Of a stretch of DNA of 32,654 nucleotides, positions 17,613 through 25,327 are shown piece by piece. Position numbers and translations under genes: made by a program. Within the stretch, counting starts at the first letter, position 1, and every line of letters starts with the position of its first letter. This DNA is from Megasphaera paucivorans. GTDB taxonomy: Bacteria > Bacillota > Negativicutes > Veillonellales > Megasphaeraceae. Location: positions 1 to 32,654 of the forward strand of contig NZ_FNHQ01000030.1 in the NCBI RefSeq assembly GCF_900103535.1, read 5' to 3'. The notes under the pieces were generated by a model. The model was not told the DNA's origin, did no database searches, and worked only from the letters and a program-made list of their open reading frames with translations.

Positions 17613-18270
17613 AGGTATTATGGTCAAAATCAATAAGTCCATCCTTTTTCATACGTGCTAGTTCACGAGCCAGTGCAGTCCGGTTGGCACAAACATAATC
17701 GGCAAGTTCTGTACGATTTAAGGAAAGAGAAAAATTGGAATTTTTTGAACGCTGTGACTGAAAAGAAAGGAAGGTGAGAATTTTTTTGCGCAGCGTTTTT
17801 TTTGAGGTGACTTGTAGTTTTTTCATGAGTTGAGCATTTTTGTCGGCCAGCATAGTTACCATATTCTCAATGAGCTGCTGATGAAAAGGACAAGCTTGAC
17901 TGCAAGAATGAAGAACCTTATGAAACGGGAGAATCATAGCTTTTGTGTTTTCGGCGGCCATAAAGGAAACACAGGAAGTCAAGTCAGTGCCGCAGGCAAA
18001 GGTTTCACCAAAAAGTTCACCTTTTCTGATGACGGCGAGGATTGATGTATCATTCCAAGTATCCTCATGGATCATGTGAATCGTACCGCTTAGGACGATA
18101 CCTACATAGTTAATTTCTTCTTGGGATAAAGCTATAAAATCGTTTCGTTTATATAGTTTTGTCCTGCCGCCTAAGCATTGCAGCATAGGTGCCAGTTCTC
18201 CCATTTTTATACCAGAAAAAAGAGATAAATCAGAATATTTTTCAGAACCATCATTACAAGGAGCCATCAT
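17599..18270 (-). CDS. Crp/Fnr-family transcriptional regulator
   Basis: About 223 aa. N-terminal cyclic-nucleotide-binding-like beta roll (about 20-130, with YVGIVLSGTIHMIHE and IRKGELFGE), long dimer helix, and C-terminal winged helix (SLNRTELADYVCANRTALARELARMKKDGLI). Several cysteines, including HSCSQACPF (C-X3-C) and one in the HTH, could hold an Fe-S or other redox sensor. The Fnr N-terminal four-cysteine motif is absent. Two ATGs (18270, 18267) share the ribosome site ATGAGGTG; GTG 18276 is less likely. It starts 12 nt after hemL, so it belongs to the siroheme operon, and it converges on asr. I infer that it binds the shared palindromes upstream of asrA and sirC and activates both operons. 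The inducing signal is unknown. Confidence 0.9.
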   Translation of the reverse strand: MMAPCNDGSEKYSDLSLFSGIKMGELAPMLQCLGGRTKLYKRNDFIALSQEEINYVGIVLSGTIHMIHEDTWNDTSILAVIRKGELFGETFACGTDLTSCVSFMAAENTKAMILPFHKVLHSCSQACPFHQQLIENMVTMLADKNAQLMKKLQVTSKKTLRKKILTFLSFQSQRSKNSNFSLSLNRTELADYVCANRTALARELARMKKDGLIDFDHNTFTLL

Positions 18271-18282
18271 ATACACCTCATT

Positions 18283-19578
18283 TCATTGAGCCGCTTTTTG
18301 GAAGGCTGTTCGAGACGCCTCAATCGTAGTATGAATATCAATATCTGTATGGGTACCCGATACAAAACACGTTTCAAATTGGGAAGGAGGTAAATAAATA
18401 CCTTGTGCAAGCATAGCTAAAAAATATTTGCAGAACATCGTTTGATCGGCAGCCGCTGCTCCTTCATAGTCAATCACGGCATTTTTGCTGAAAAATATAC
18501 TGAACATAGTACCTGCTTGATGAGCACATAGAGATATCCCGGCAGCGGCTGCTGCTGTTTTCAAGCCATCGACGAGCAAGGTGGTCAATGCTGTTGTTTT
18601 AGGAATGTAGCAAGGATCCTCCGTAATAATTTTCAGTGTTTCCAATCCAGCCGTCATAGCCAGCGGATTTCCGCTTAACGTACCGGCTTGATAGACGGGG
18701 CCTTCAGGAGATACACAATGCATAATATCGGCTCGTCCGCCATATGCAGCAACGGGAAGGCCGCCGCCGATAATTTTGCCGAGGCAGGTCATATCGGGTA
18801 AAATATGATACATGTCTTGGGCTCCTCGTAAATTGCAGCGAAAACCACACATGACTTCATCAAAAATAAGAACCGTGCCATATGTTTTCGTTACCTCACG
18901 CAAGGTTTGAAGAAATCCTTCCTGCGGGAGAATAAGACCCATATTTCCGGCAATCGGTTCGACAATAACGGCGGCAACAGAATTTCCCAGCGTACGCATT
19001 GTTTTTTGAAACGTGGGGATGTCATTGTAGGGAAGGGCAATGGTATCAGCCGCTGTCCCCGGTGTGATGCCGGGACTGTCGGGACAGCCGAAAGTAGCCA
19101 GTCCCGATCCGGCTTTTACCAGAAGACTGTCACCATGTCCGTGATAACAGCCGATAAATTTAATGATTTTATTGCGGCCGGTGAAGCCGCGGGCAACGCG
19201 GAGAGCACTCATGGTAGCTTCCGTACCGGAATTGACCATGCGGATTTTTTCTATAGAAGGGTATAAATATCGTACCATTTCTGCTAGATCGGATTCAATG
19301 GTTGTGGGAGCACCATAACTAGTTCCCCGTTCAACGGCATCGTGCAGTGCTTTTACTACACGCGGATGAGCATGGCCGGCAATCATAGGTCCCCAGGAAC
19401 CGACGTAATCAATATAGGCGTTGCCGTCAATATCATATATGTGACTTCCTTTGGCATATGCAATAAAAGGTGGTGTGCAATGTACACGGGCATACGAACG
19501 AACAGGACTGTTAACGCCGCCCGGCATCAGTGTTTTTGCTTTATTAAAAGCAGTCGTTGATTTTTCTAAATGCAACAT
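18283..19578 (-). CDS. hemL: Glutamate-1-semialdehyde 2,1-aminomutase HemL
   Basis: PLP/PMP enzyme making 5-aminolevulinate from glutamate-1-semialdehyde, the second step of the C5 pathway. 431 aa, normal length. Visible: NSGTEATMSALRVAR (117-131), FIGCYHGHGD (141-150), DEVMCGFR (240-247) and the PLP lysine K268 in LGKIIGGGLP. GGAGCGAG precedes the ATG. It follows hemB by 21 nt on the same strand and precedes the Crp/Fnr-type gene by 12 nt. Confidence 0.97.
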   Translation of the reverse strand: MLHLEKSTTAFNKAKTLMPGGVNSPVRSYARVHCTPPFIAYAKGSHIYDIDGNAYIDYVGSWGPMIAGHAHPRVVKALHDAVERGTSYGAPTTIESDLAEMVRYLYPSIEKIRMVNSGTEATMSALRVARGFTGRNKIIKFIGCYHGHGDSLLVKAGSGLATFGCPDSPGITPGTAADTIALPYNDIPTFQKTMRTLGNSVAAVIVEPIAGNMGLILPQEGFLQTLREVTKTYGTVLIFDEVMCGFRCNLRGAQDMYHILPDMTCLGKIIGGGLPVAAYGGRADIMHCVSPEGPVYQAGTLSGNPLAMTAGLETLKIITEDPCYIPKTTALTTLLVDGLKTAAAAAGISLCAHQAGTMFSIFFSKNAVIDYEGAAAADQTMFCKYFLAMLAQGIYLPPSQFETCFVSGTHTDIDIHTTIEASRTAFQKAAQ

Positions 19579-19599
19579 GGGATACTCGCTCCTTTTTTG

Positions 19600-20574
19600 T
19601 TATTTCTGCAGCCATCGGGCAGCATCTATAGCGTGATATGTAATGATAATGTCGGCACCGGCTCGTTTCATGGAAGTCAAACTCTCCAATACGATCTGCC
19701 TTTCGTCAATCCAGCCATTTAGTGCAGCGGCTTTGACCATAGCATATTCCCCGCTGACATTATATACGGCGATAGGCCGATCAATGCGGTCTCGGGCCTG
19801 GCGAACAATATCCAAGTAGGTCATGGCAGGTTTGATCATAATAATATCAGCGCCTTCCTCCATATCAAGATCAATTTCCTTCATGGCTTCTCGTGAATTA
19901 GCCGGGTCCATTTGGTATTGCCGGCGATCACCGAATTGAGGGGCAGAATCAGCTGCATCGCGGAAAGGTCCATAATAAGCTGAAGCATATTTTACAGCGT
20001 AGGACATAATGGAGATATTTTGAAATCCATTGCGGTCCAAGGCACTGCGTATAGCTGCAATACGGCCATCCATCATATCGGAGGGAGCAATGATATCCGC
20101 ACCGCTTTTTGCTTGACTGATAGCAATTTTGGAGAGAAGTTCAATAGTAGCGTCATTATCTACGTAATGATTGCAGAGTTTGCCGCAATGTCCATGTGAG
20201 GTATATTGACAGAGGCAGACGTCACCGACAATAATAAGATTGGGTACGTTTTTTTTCACAGCCATCATGGCTTGCTGTACCGGACTTGTCATATCCCAGG
20301 CACTGGATCCGACATCATCTTTATAGGTGGGTAATCCGAAAATTTCTACAGCAGGTATTCCCAAATCATAAATTTCCCGGGCCAGTTTGACTGCTTGGTC
20401 AACAGATAGATGATAGCAGCCGGGCATGCTGGGGATTTCTTCTTTTATACAATTGCCGGAAACGACAAAAATAGGATAAATAAGGTCATGGACCGTCAAT
20501 GTGTTTTCACAGACCATATTGCGGATAGGGGCAGATAGGCGTAGACGACGAGGACGTAATGTATTAAACTTCAT
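19600..20574 (-). CDS. hemB: Porphobilinogen synthase HemB
   Basis: Condenses two 5-aminolevulinates to porphobilinogen. 324 aa. It is the zinc-dependent type: C120, C122 and C130 in DVCLCQYTSHGHCG. The two substrate lysines are K195 (VKYASAYYGPF) and K248 (IKPAMTYLD). Its first 11 nt overlap the end of the cobA-hemD fusion gene, so translation is coupled. Confidence 0.97.
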   Translation of the reverse strand: MKFNTLRPRRLRLSAPIRNMVCENTLTVHDLIYPIFVVSGNCIKEEIPSMPGCYHLSVDQAVKLAREIYDLGIPAVEIFGLPTYKDDVGSSAWDMTSPVQQAMMAVKKNVPNLIIVGDVCLCQYTSHGHCGKLCNHYVDNDATIELLSKIAISQAKSGADIIAPSDMMDGRIAAIRSALDRNGFQNISIMSYAVKYASAYYGPFRDAADSAPQFGDRRQYQMDPANSREAMKEIDLDMEEGADIIMIKPAMTYLDIVRQARDRIDRPIAVYNVSGEYAMVKAAALNGWIDERQIVLESLTSMKRAGADIIITYHAIDAARWLQK

Positions 20575-22090
20575 GTGTAACCCACTTCCATTCTTTGATT
20601 TTTTTTGCGAGTCCGTCCATCGTATATGTATCTGCTGTAATAATCGGAGCTAGACCGTATGCCCTGCAGGTGGAGGCTGTGATAGGACCGATGCAGGCCA
20701 GTGTTATATCAGAAAGAAGACTTTTTTGTTCACCGAGCAGCAATATCAGGTTTTCAACCGTAGAAGAGCTTGTAAAAGTAATCATAGTGACTGTTTTTGA
20801 TTGTAAAAGGGCAATAAGTTTGCTTTTGTTTTCTACGGCAGCTGTTGTGCGATAAGCTTCAGCAACGTCAACGACAGCAGCTATTTTCGAAAGCTGTTCC
20901 GGCAAATAAGGACGAGCATCCCGGGCTCTGGGAATCAGTATGCGGCAGTCTTTTTTTATGTGTGGTCTCATGACCTCCACCAGTTCCTCGGCACAATAAC
21001 GGCCAGGTATAATATCCGCAGTAATACCATATTGGGATAAGGCTGTTTTTGTAGCAGCCCCGATAACGGCAAATTTAGCATGTCCTAAAGCACGGCTGTC
21101 CCGGTGCTGTTTTTTTAGCTGGGTAAAAAAGGCATGAACCCCGTTGATACTGGTGAAAACGATCCAATCATAACTGTCAATATGACAGATAGCCGTTTGC
21201 AAAGAGGCATACGCATCTGCCGGCTCCATAATTTGGATCGTCGGAAGTTCAATACAGCGGGCTCCTTGATCTTCTAACAAGTCTGTTAAATCCGAAGCGG
21301 GAACAGAAGTACGCGTAATGAGAATTGTTTCACCAAAAAGCGGTTTATTTTCAAACCAGGAAATTTGTTTGTTGAAATTGACGACAGAACCGACAAGAAA
21401 GATTGCCGGTGGTTTTAAATCATAGCGTTTAGCAGTGCAGGACGCATTTTCCAATGTTGTAATAAGTGTTTTCTGTTCTGCCTTTGTGCCCCAGCGAATC
21501 AGTGCGGCGGGGGTTTCGGGTGCTCTTCCGTTGGCAATAAGTTTTTCTGTAATGTAAGATAAATTTTTTACACCCATTAGAAATATAAGCGTATCCACAG
21601 CGGTCGATAACTTTTCCCAGCGAATAGATGACGTCGTTTTGTCAGGCGATTCATGTCCGGTAACGACAGCAAAGGATGAGGCCGTACCACGTTCTGTTAC
21701 AGGAATACCTGCATAAGCCGGCACCGCAATGGCAGAAGTAATGCCGGGGACTATTTCAAACAGAATATGTGCGGCAGAAAGAGAGTGTGCTTCTTCTCCA
21801 CCCCGGCCAAAAACAAAAGGATCACCGCCTTTTAGACGGACGACAGTTTTATTTTCTTTGGCTTTGCGGATGAGAAGTGAATTTATTTCTTCTTGCGTTA
21901 GTGTATGTTGTTGTGCTTTTTTTCCTGCGTATATGAATTCAGCTTCAGCCGGAGCAAATTTCAAGAGGCGGGAATCTGCCAAATGATCATAAATAACAAC
22001 TTCGGCGCGAGATAATACTTCTTTGCCGCGCAGGGTAAGCAGTTTATAGTTACCGGGACCTGCTCCGACGAGATATACAATACCTGCCAT
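20564..22090 (-). CDS. Fused uroporphyrinogen-III C-methyltransferase / uroporphyrinogen-III synthase
   Basis: 508 aa, two enzymes in one chain. Residues about 1-245 are the SAM-dependent methyltransferase CobA/SUMT (VYLVGAGPGN at the start, KGGDPFVFGRGGEE near 85, GIPVTERGTASSF), which makes precorrin-2. Residues about 255-508 are the HemD domain (ILITRTSVPASDLTDLL, DWIVFTSINGVHAFF, TFTSSSTVENLI), which makes uroporphyrinogen III. ATG 22090 follows GGAGGAAT; a start 11 codons upstream lacks such a site. The fusion channels the pathway towards siroheme/cobamide rather than protoheme. It lies 4 nt after hemC. Confidence 0.95.
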   Translation of the reverse strand: MAGIVYLVGAGPGNYKLLTLRGKEVLSRAEVVIYDHLADSRLLKFAPAEAEFIYAGKKAQQHTLTQEEINSLLIRKAKENKTVVRLKGGDPFVFGRGGEEAHSLSAAHILFEIVPGITSAIAVPAYAGIPVTERGTASSFAVVTGHESPDKTTSSIRWEKLSTAVDTLIFLMGVKNLSYITEKLIANGRAPETPAALIRWGTKAEQKTLITTLENASCTAKRYDLKPPAIFLVGSVVNFNKQISWFENKPLFGETILITRTSVPASDLTDLLEDQGARCIELPTIQIMEPADAYASLQTAICHIDSYDWIVFTSINGVHAFFTQLKKQHRDSRALGHAKFAVIGAATKTALSQYGITADIIPGRYCAEELVEVMRPHIKKDCRILIPRARDARPYLPEQLSKIAAVVDVAEAYRTTAAVENKSKLIALLQSKTVTMITFTSSSTVENLILLLGEQKSLLSDITLACIGPITASTCRAYGLAPIITADTYTMDGLAKKIKEWKWVTHEV

Positions 22091-22094
22091 GAGA

Positions 22095-23033
22095 CTATTC
22101 CTCCTTATTTTCTGTAAGTACATGCAATTGCTGCAGTATGCTTTTTCCGCCTTCTGCCAGCAATTTTTCTGCTAAAAAGTGGCCTAAAGCGACAGCTTCT
22201 TGCTGAGGAGCCGTTTCACTGCAGCGATATGCGATTTTTCCATCGGGGGAAGCAATAACGGCTTTCAACGTTATCACGGCGTCGTTTATACAACCGTATA
22301 CACCGACAGGAATCTGGCAATTTCCTCCTATATGAGAAAGAAACGCACGTTCTGCTGTTACAGCCGCAACCGTAGGTGCATCATTTAAGGCGGCAATCAA
22401 GGAAAGAACAGCCGTATCTCCGGCTCTCGTTTCAATTGCCAGTGCGCCTTGTCCGACGGCGGGCAGGCATAAGCTCATAGGAAGTTTCTGCGTGATGCGG
22501 GTTTCTTTTCCCAATCGCTGTAAACCGGAAATAGCTAAGACGATAGCGTCATAATTTCCTTCATCAAGTTTATGCAGCCGTGTATCTACGTTGCCGCGCA
22601 AGCTGCATATAGTTAAATCGGGACGATAATGCAGCAACTGTGCAGTACGACGCAGACTGGACGTACCGATGCGAGCTCCGGCTGGAAGTTTATCCAAGGT
22701 GCCGTACCGAGGGGATATCAAAGCATCTCCCGGTTCGGCGCGTTTCATAACAGCACCGAGGACGAGTCCCGGCGGCAATATAGCCGGAACATCCTTTAGG
22801 CTGTGTACGGCAAGGTCTATGCGGCCGGATAGTATTTCGGCTTCCAGTTCTTCTGTAAATAAGCCTTTGCCGCCGATTTTAGTCAGTGGTACATCCAGAA
22901 TTTTATCTCCTTTAGTAAGGATAGGTTTTATTTGTGTAGATATATGAGGAAATTTTTTTTTCAAGGCATGTGCGGCAAAGGCTGTCTGCCATTGGGCAAG
23001 TTTACTGTTCCTCGTTCCGATAATCAAGTTCAT
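22095..23033 (-). CDS. hemC: Hydroxymethylbilane synthase HemC
   Basis: Polymerises four porphobilinogens to hydroxymethylbilane. 312 aa. Cofactor-binding C239 lies in HIGGNCQIPVG. IGTRNSKLA opens the chain, and FTEELEAEIL, DLAVHSLKDVP and RIGTSSLRR are all intact. The first 32 nt overlap the end of hemA. Confidence 0.97.
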   Translation of the reverse strand: MNLIIGTRNSKLAQWQTAFAAHALKKKFPHISTQIKPILTKGDKILDVPLTKIGGKGLFTEELEAEILSGRIDLAVHSLKDVPAILPPGLVLGAVMKRAEPGDALISPRYGTLDKLPAGARIGTSSLRRTAQLLHYRPDLTICSLRGNVDTRLHKLDEGNYDAIVLAISGLQRLGKETRITQKLPMSLCLPAVGQGALAIETRAGDTAVLSLIAALNDAPTVAAVTAERAFLSHIGGNCQIPVGVYGCINDAVITLKAVIASPDGKIAYRCSETAPQQEAVALGHFLAEKLLAEGGKSILQQLHVLTENKEE

Positions 23034-24312
23034 GGAAGCTATTCTCCTTTGCTATATCAAGCTTAAATAAATCAGCCATAGCTCCGGTTATGTGTTTTTC
23101 TTCCGGGGTTTCGGCGGCTTGTGCGGCACAAATCATAGGATCACGCAGCAGCTTGCGTACGATCATGCGGGACATATGATCCAATATGCGGTATTGGTGT
23201 TCCTCTAATTCAGGAAGTTTTGTAATACTGCGCTTTAATTCATGACGTCGGATTCGATCTGCTTTTTCGGCCAGCCGTACCATAACCGGACGAACCGAAA
23301 GATACCGGAACCGTTCTAATAAAGAATCCGCATCCTCACGGACAATAAGAGCAGCAGCAGCAGCTTCTTGGCGGCGCAGTTTTTCATTGTTTTGTACAGC
23401 GGACTCCAGCATATCTATATTATACAGTGTTACGTTCTGCATGGAGCCTACTTTGGGATCTACATCCCGCGGGACGGCAATATCAATAAAAACGAGTGGC
23501 CGGCCATTGCGGATAGTAAGAAATTGATGGACTCGCTGCGGATATATGACATAATGGGGAGCCCCTGTAGAAGTAATGACAATATCAATCTTGTCGGCGA
23601 CAGATTCCACATTTCGAAAGTGTACGGCTATACCTTCAATCTTGTCGGCCAGCTTGCGTGCCCGGTCCATATGACGATTGACAACGTAAATTTGATTAAC
23701 TTTTTTGCCGCGGAAATTGCGCGCTGTTAATTCGGCCATTTGGCCGGCACCATATAGTAAAATGTTTTTATGTTCCACGCTGCCAAAGACTTGTTCAGCT
23801 AATTGTACGGCAGCGTAGCTGACAGAGACAGCATTATAAGCAATATGTGTATCTGTACGTACGCGTTTTCCTGTGGCAATAGCTTGATGAAAAAGTACAT
23901 TTAAAATGGCACCGGTGGCATCACATGTATGGGCAAGTGTGTATGCTTGTTTTACCTGGCTGAGAATCTGACCTTCGCCAAGTACCAATGAATCCAGACT
24001 GGAAGCTACTCGGAGAAGATGAAAAATACAATCGCTGCCGGTATAATAATAAAAATAGTTTAGATTGTATTCTTTTGTATGAGTCAGATGGGAAAAAAAT
24101 TCGTGCAGTACTTGATTGTTTTTCTTTTCATCATTTACAACGGCATATATTTCAGAGCGATTACAGGTAGATAATACAACAACTTCATCGATACCACTGT
24201 AATCATCAAGCTGCAGGAGTTGATTGGAAATATCTTGAGGGGATACGGTAAAACGCTCTCTGATTTCAACAGGTGCGGTTTTATGATTGAGACCTAAAAC
24301 TACTAATTGCAT
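23002..24312 (-). CDS. hemA: Glutamyl-tRNA reductase HemA
   Basis: NADPH-dependent reduction of glutamyl-tRNA(Glu) to glutamate-1-semialdehyde, the committed step. 436 aa from ATG 24312. Nucleophile C50 in LSTCNRSEIY, GEGQILSQVKQAY near 110-125, and a Rossmann LYGAGQMAE near 183. I reject a start 9 codons upstream because the family begins at MxLVVLGLNHKTAPVEIRE and GGAGGAAC lies before ATG 24312. It overlaps sirC by 32 nt. Confidence 0.96.
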   Translation of the reverse strand: MQLVVLGLNHKTAPVEIRERFTVSPQDISNQLLQLDDYSGIDEVVVLSTCNRSEIYAVVNDEKKNNQVLHEFFSHLTHTKEYNLNYFYYYTGSDCIFHLLRVASSLDSLVLGEGQILSQVKQAYTLAHTCDATGAILNVLFHQAIATGKRVRTDTHIAYNAVSVSYAAVQLAEQVFGSVEHKNILLYGAGQMAELTARNFRGKKVNQIYVVNRHMDRARKLADKIEGIAVHFRNVESVADKIDIVITSTGAPHYVIYPQRVHQFLTIRNGRPLVFIDIAVPRDVDPKVGSMQNVTLYNIDMLESAVQNNEKLRRQEAAAAALIVREDADSLLERFRYLSVRPVMVRLAEKADRIRRHELKRSITKLPELEEHQYRILDHMSRMIVRKLLRDPMICAAQAAETPEEKHITGAMADLFKLDIAKENSFHELDYRNEEQ

Positions 24313-24919
24313 GACGTATTTGTTCCTCCGCTTCTTCAATTTTTTCTTGACGCACTAGTTCCATGACCTCATCCGTCAGTGCATGCTGCCAAAAGTTCTG
24401 GCGGTCTCGGCTGGAGAGGAAGGTTTGCTGTACTTCTTTTCTAAGAAGAGACAAACGAGTTAGCCAATGTCCATATACAGGCCCGTATTCCTTGGTCAGA
24501 GCGATACGCAGCCAGCGGGCTAACGCGGGAGAAGCGCCGTTAGTAGAAATGGTAATGGTTAATTCTCCCTGTCTGACAACGGCAGGAAGAGTAAACGTGC
24601 AGAGAGCAGGGGTGTCGCAGACATTGACGAGTATATGCTGACGCTGTGCTTCTTCAGCAGCAAGCTGGTTAGCAGTCATATCGTCGGTTGCACAAATTAG
24701 CAGTGTAAATCCCTTTTCATCGCCGATTTCATATTTTTTCCTGCGCCAGTGAAGAGCACCTTCTGTAATCAGTTGTTCTATATCCTTTGTCACGTCCGGA
24801 GCAATGATCGTTACATCAGCAGATGCTGCAAGAAGTGACTGAATCTTCTGCAGGGCGATACTGCCGCCGCCAAGGACAGCACAAGGCACATTATCCAATC
24901 GCATATTGATAGGATACAT
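24281..24919 (-). CDS. Precorrin-2 dehydrogenase (SirC/Met8 type)
   Basis: 212 aa. Oxidises precorrin-2 to sirohydrochlorin with NAD+. In Met8/CysG homologues the same fold also inserts iron. The NAD-binding loop reads VLGGGSIALQKI near residue 15. The central VNVCDTPALCTFTLPAVVRQGELTI region and STNGASPALARWLR follow, as in CysG-B/SirC. It is the first gene of sirC-hemA-hemC-cobA/hemD-hemB-hemL-crp, preceded by AAGAGGTGAT. No hemE/hemN/hemH-like gene is nearby, so the operon points to siroheme (and cobamide) rather than protoheme. Confidence 0.93.
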   Translation of the reverse strand: MYPINMRLDNVPCAVLGGGSIALQKIQSLLAASADVTIIAPDVTKDIEQLITEGALHWRRKKYEIGDEKGFTLLICATDDMTANQLAAEEAQRQHILVNVCDTPALCTFTLPAVVRQGELTITISTNGASPALARWLRIALTKEYGPVYGHWLTRLSLLRKEVQQTFLSSRDRQNFWQHALTDEVMELVRQEKIEEAEEQIRHAISSFRSQS

Positions 24920-24958
24920 AAAATCACCTCTTTAATATATATATGTCTACTATTATAT

Positions 24959-25001
24959 ATTGTAACAGAGGCAAATGCACCTATATGTTGCAAGTGCAAC
25001 A
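24959..25001 (-). promoter_or_regulatory. Proposed siroheme-operon promoter with Crp/Fnr-type operator
   Basis: The perfect 16-bp inverted repeat TGTTGCA-N2-TGCAACA spans 24986-25001. On the minus strand, 18 nt further on, TGTTACAAT (24967-24959) is an extended -10. The centre-to-centre distance is 32 bp, identical to the asr promoter. Predicted start is near 24952 and sirC begins at 24919. A second possible -10 (TATAAT, 24957-24952) would place the site at -48.5, a less standard position. Confidence 0.72.
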
Positions 25002-25250
25002 CTTTTTTAGTGAAAAAATTTAGGAAAATACTATAGTATACCGTAATACGATTGAAAAAAATGATAGGAAACATTCATGCCTGTATCATCCTACTTATGG
25101 ACTTTAATTAAATTATTTTATAAATGGCTATTATTTGTTAATATAAATAAAAAATGTGGAAGGATTTACTTTATATAATATAGAATTAAACAAGAGCATA
25201 CTGTATTTTAAAGATTTTGTTTTAAAAACAGACATAAGCAGCAAGTAAGT
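25002..25250. other. AT-rich intergenic region between the divergent sirC and amidase genes
   Basis: No coding sequence seen. It holds a perfect 12-bp palindrome ATACTATAGTAT at 25028-25039 and TATAAT-like boxes near 25175 that may serve the amidase gene. I cannot assign a promoter with confidence. Confidence 0.5.
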
Positions 25251-25270
25251 AGGAGGTGTTTTGTATGTAA
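25251..25270 (+). promoter_or_regulatory. Strong ribosome site followed by an ATG-TAA start-stop
   Basis: AGGAGGTG at 25251-25258 is followed at 6 nt by ATG (25265-25267) and immediately by TAA (25268-25270). It lies 58 nt ahead of the amidase start, which has its own AAGGGGG site. A ribosome initiating here would terminate after one codon. Confidence 0.55.
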
Positions 25271-25327
25271 GTTTGCTGATCATACATAGAGATCATCAAC
25301 CAATTTATCGTTTAAGGGGGTATCATT

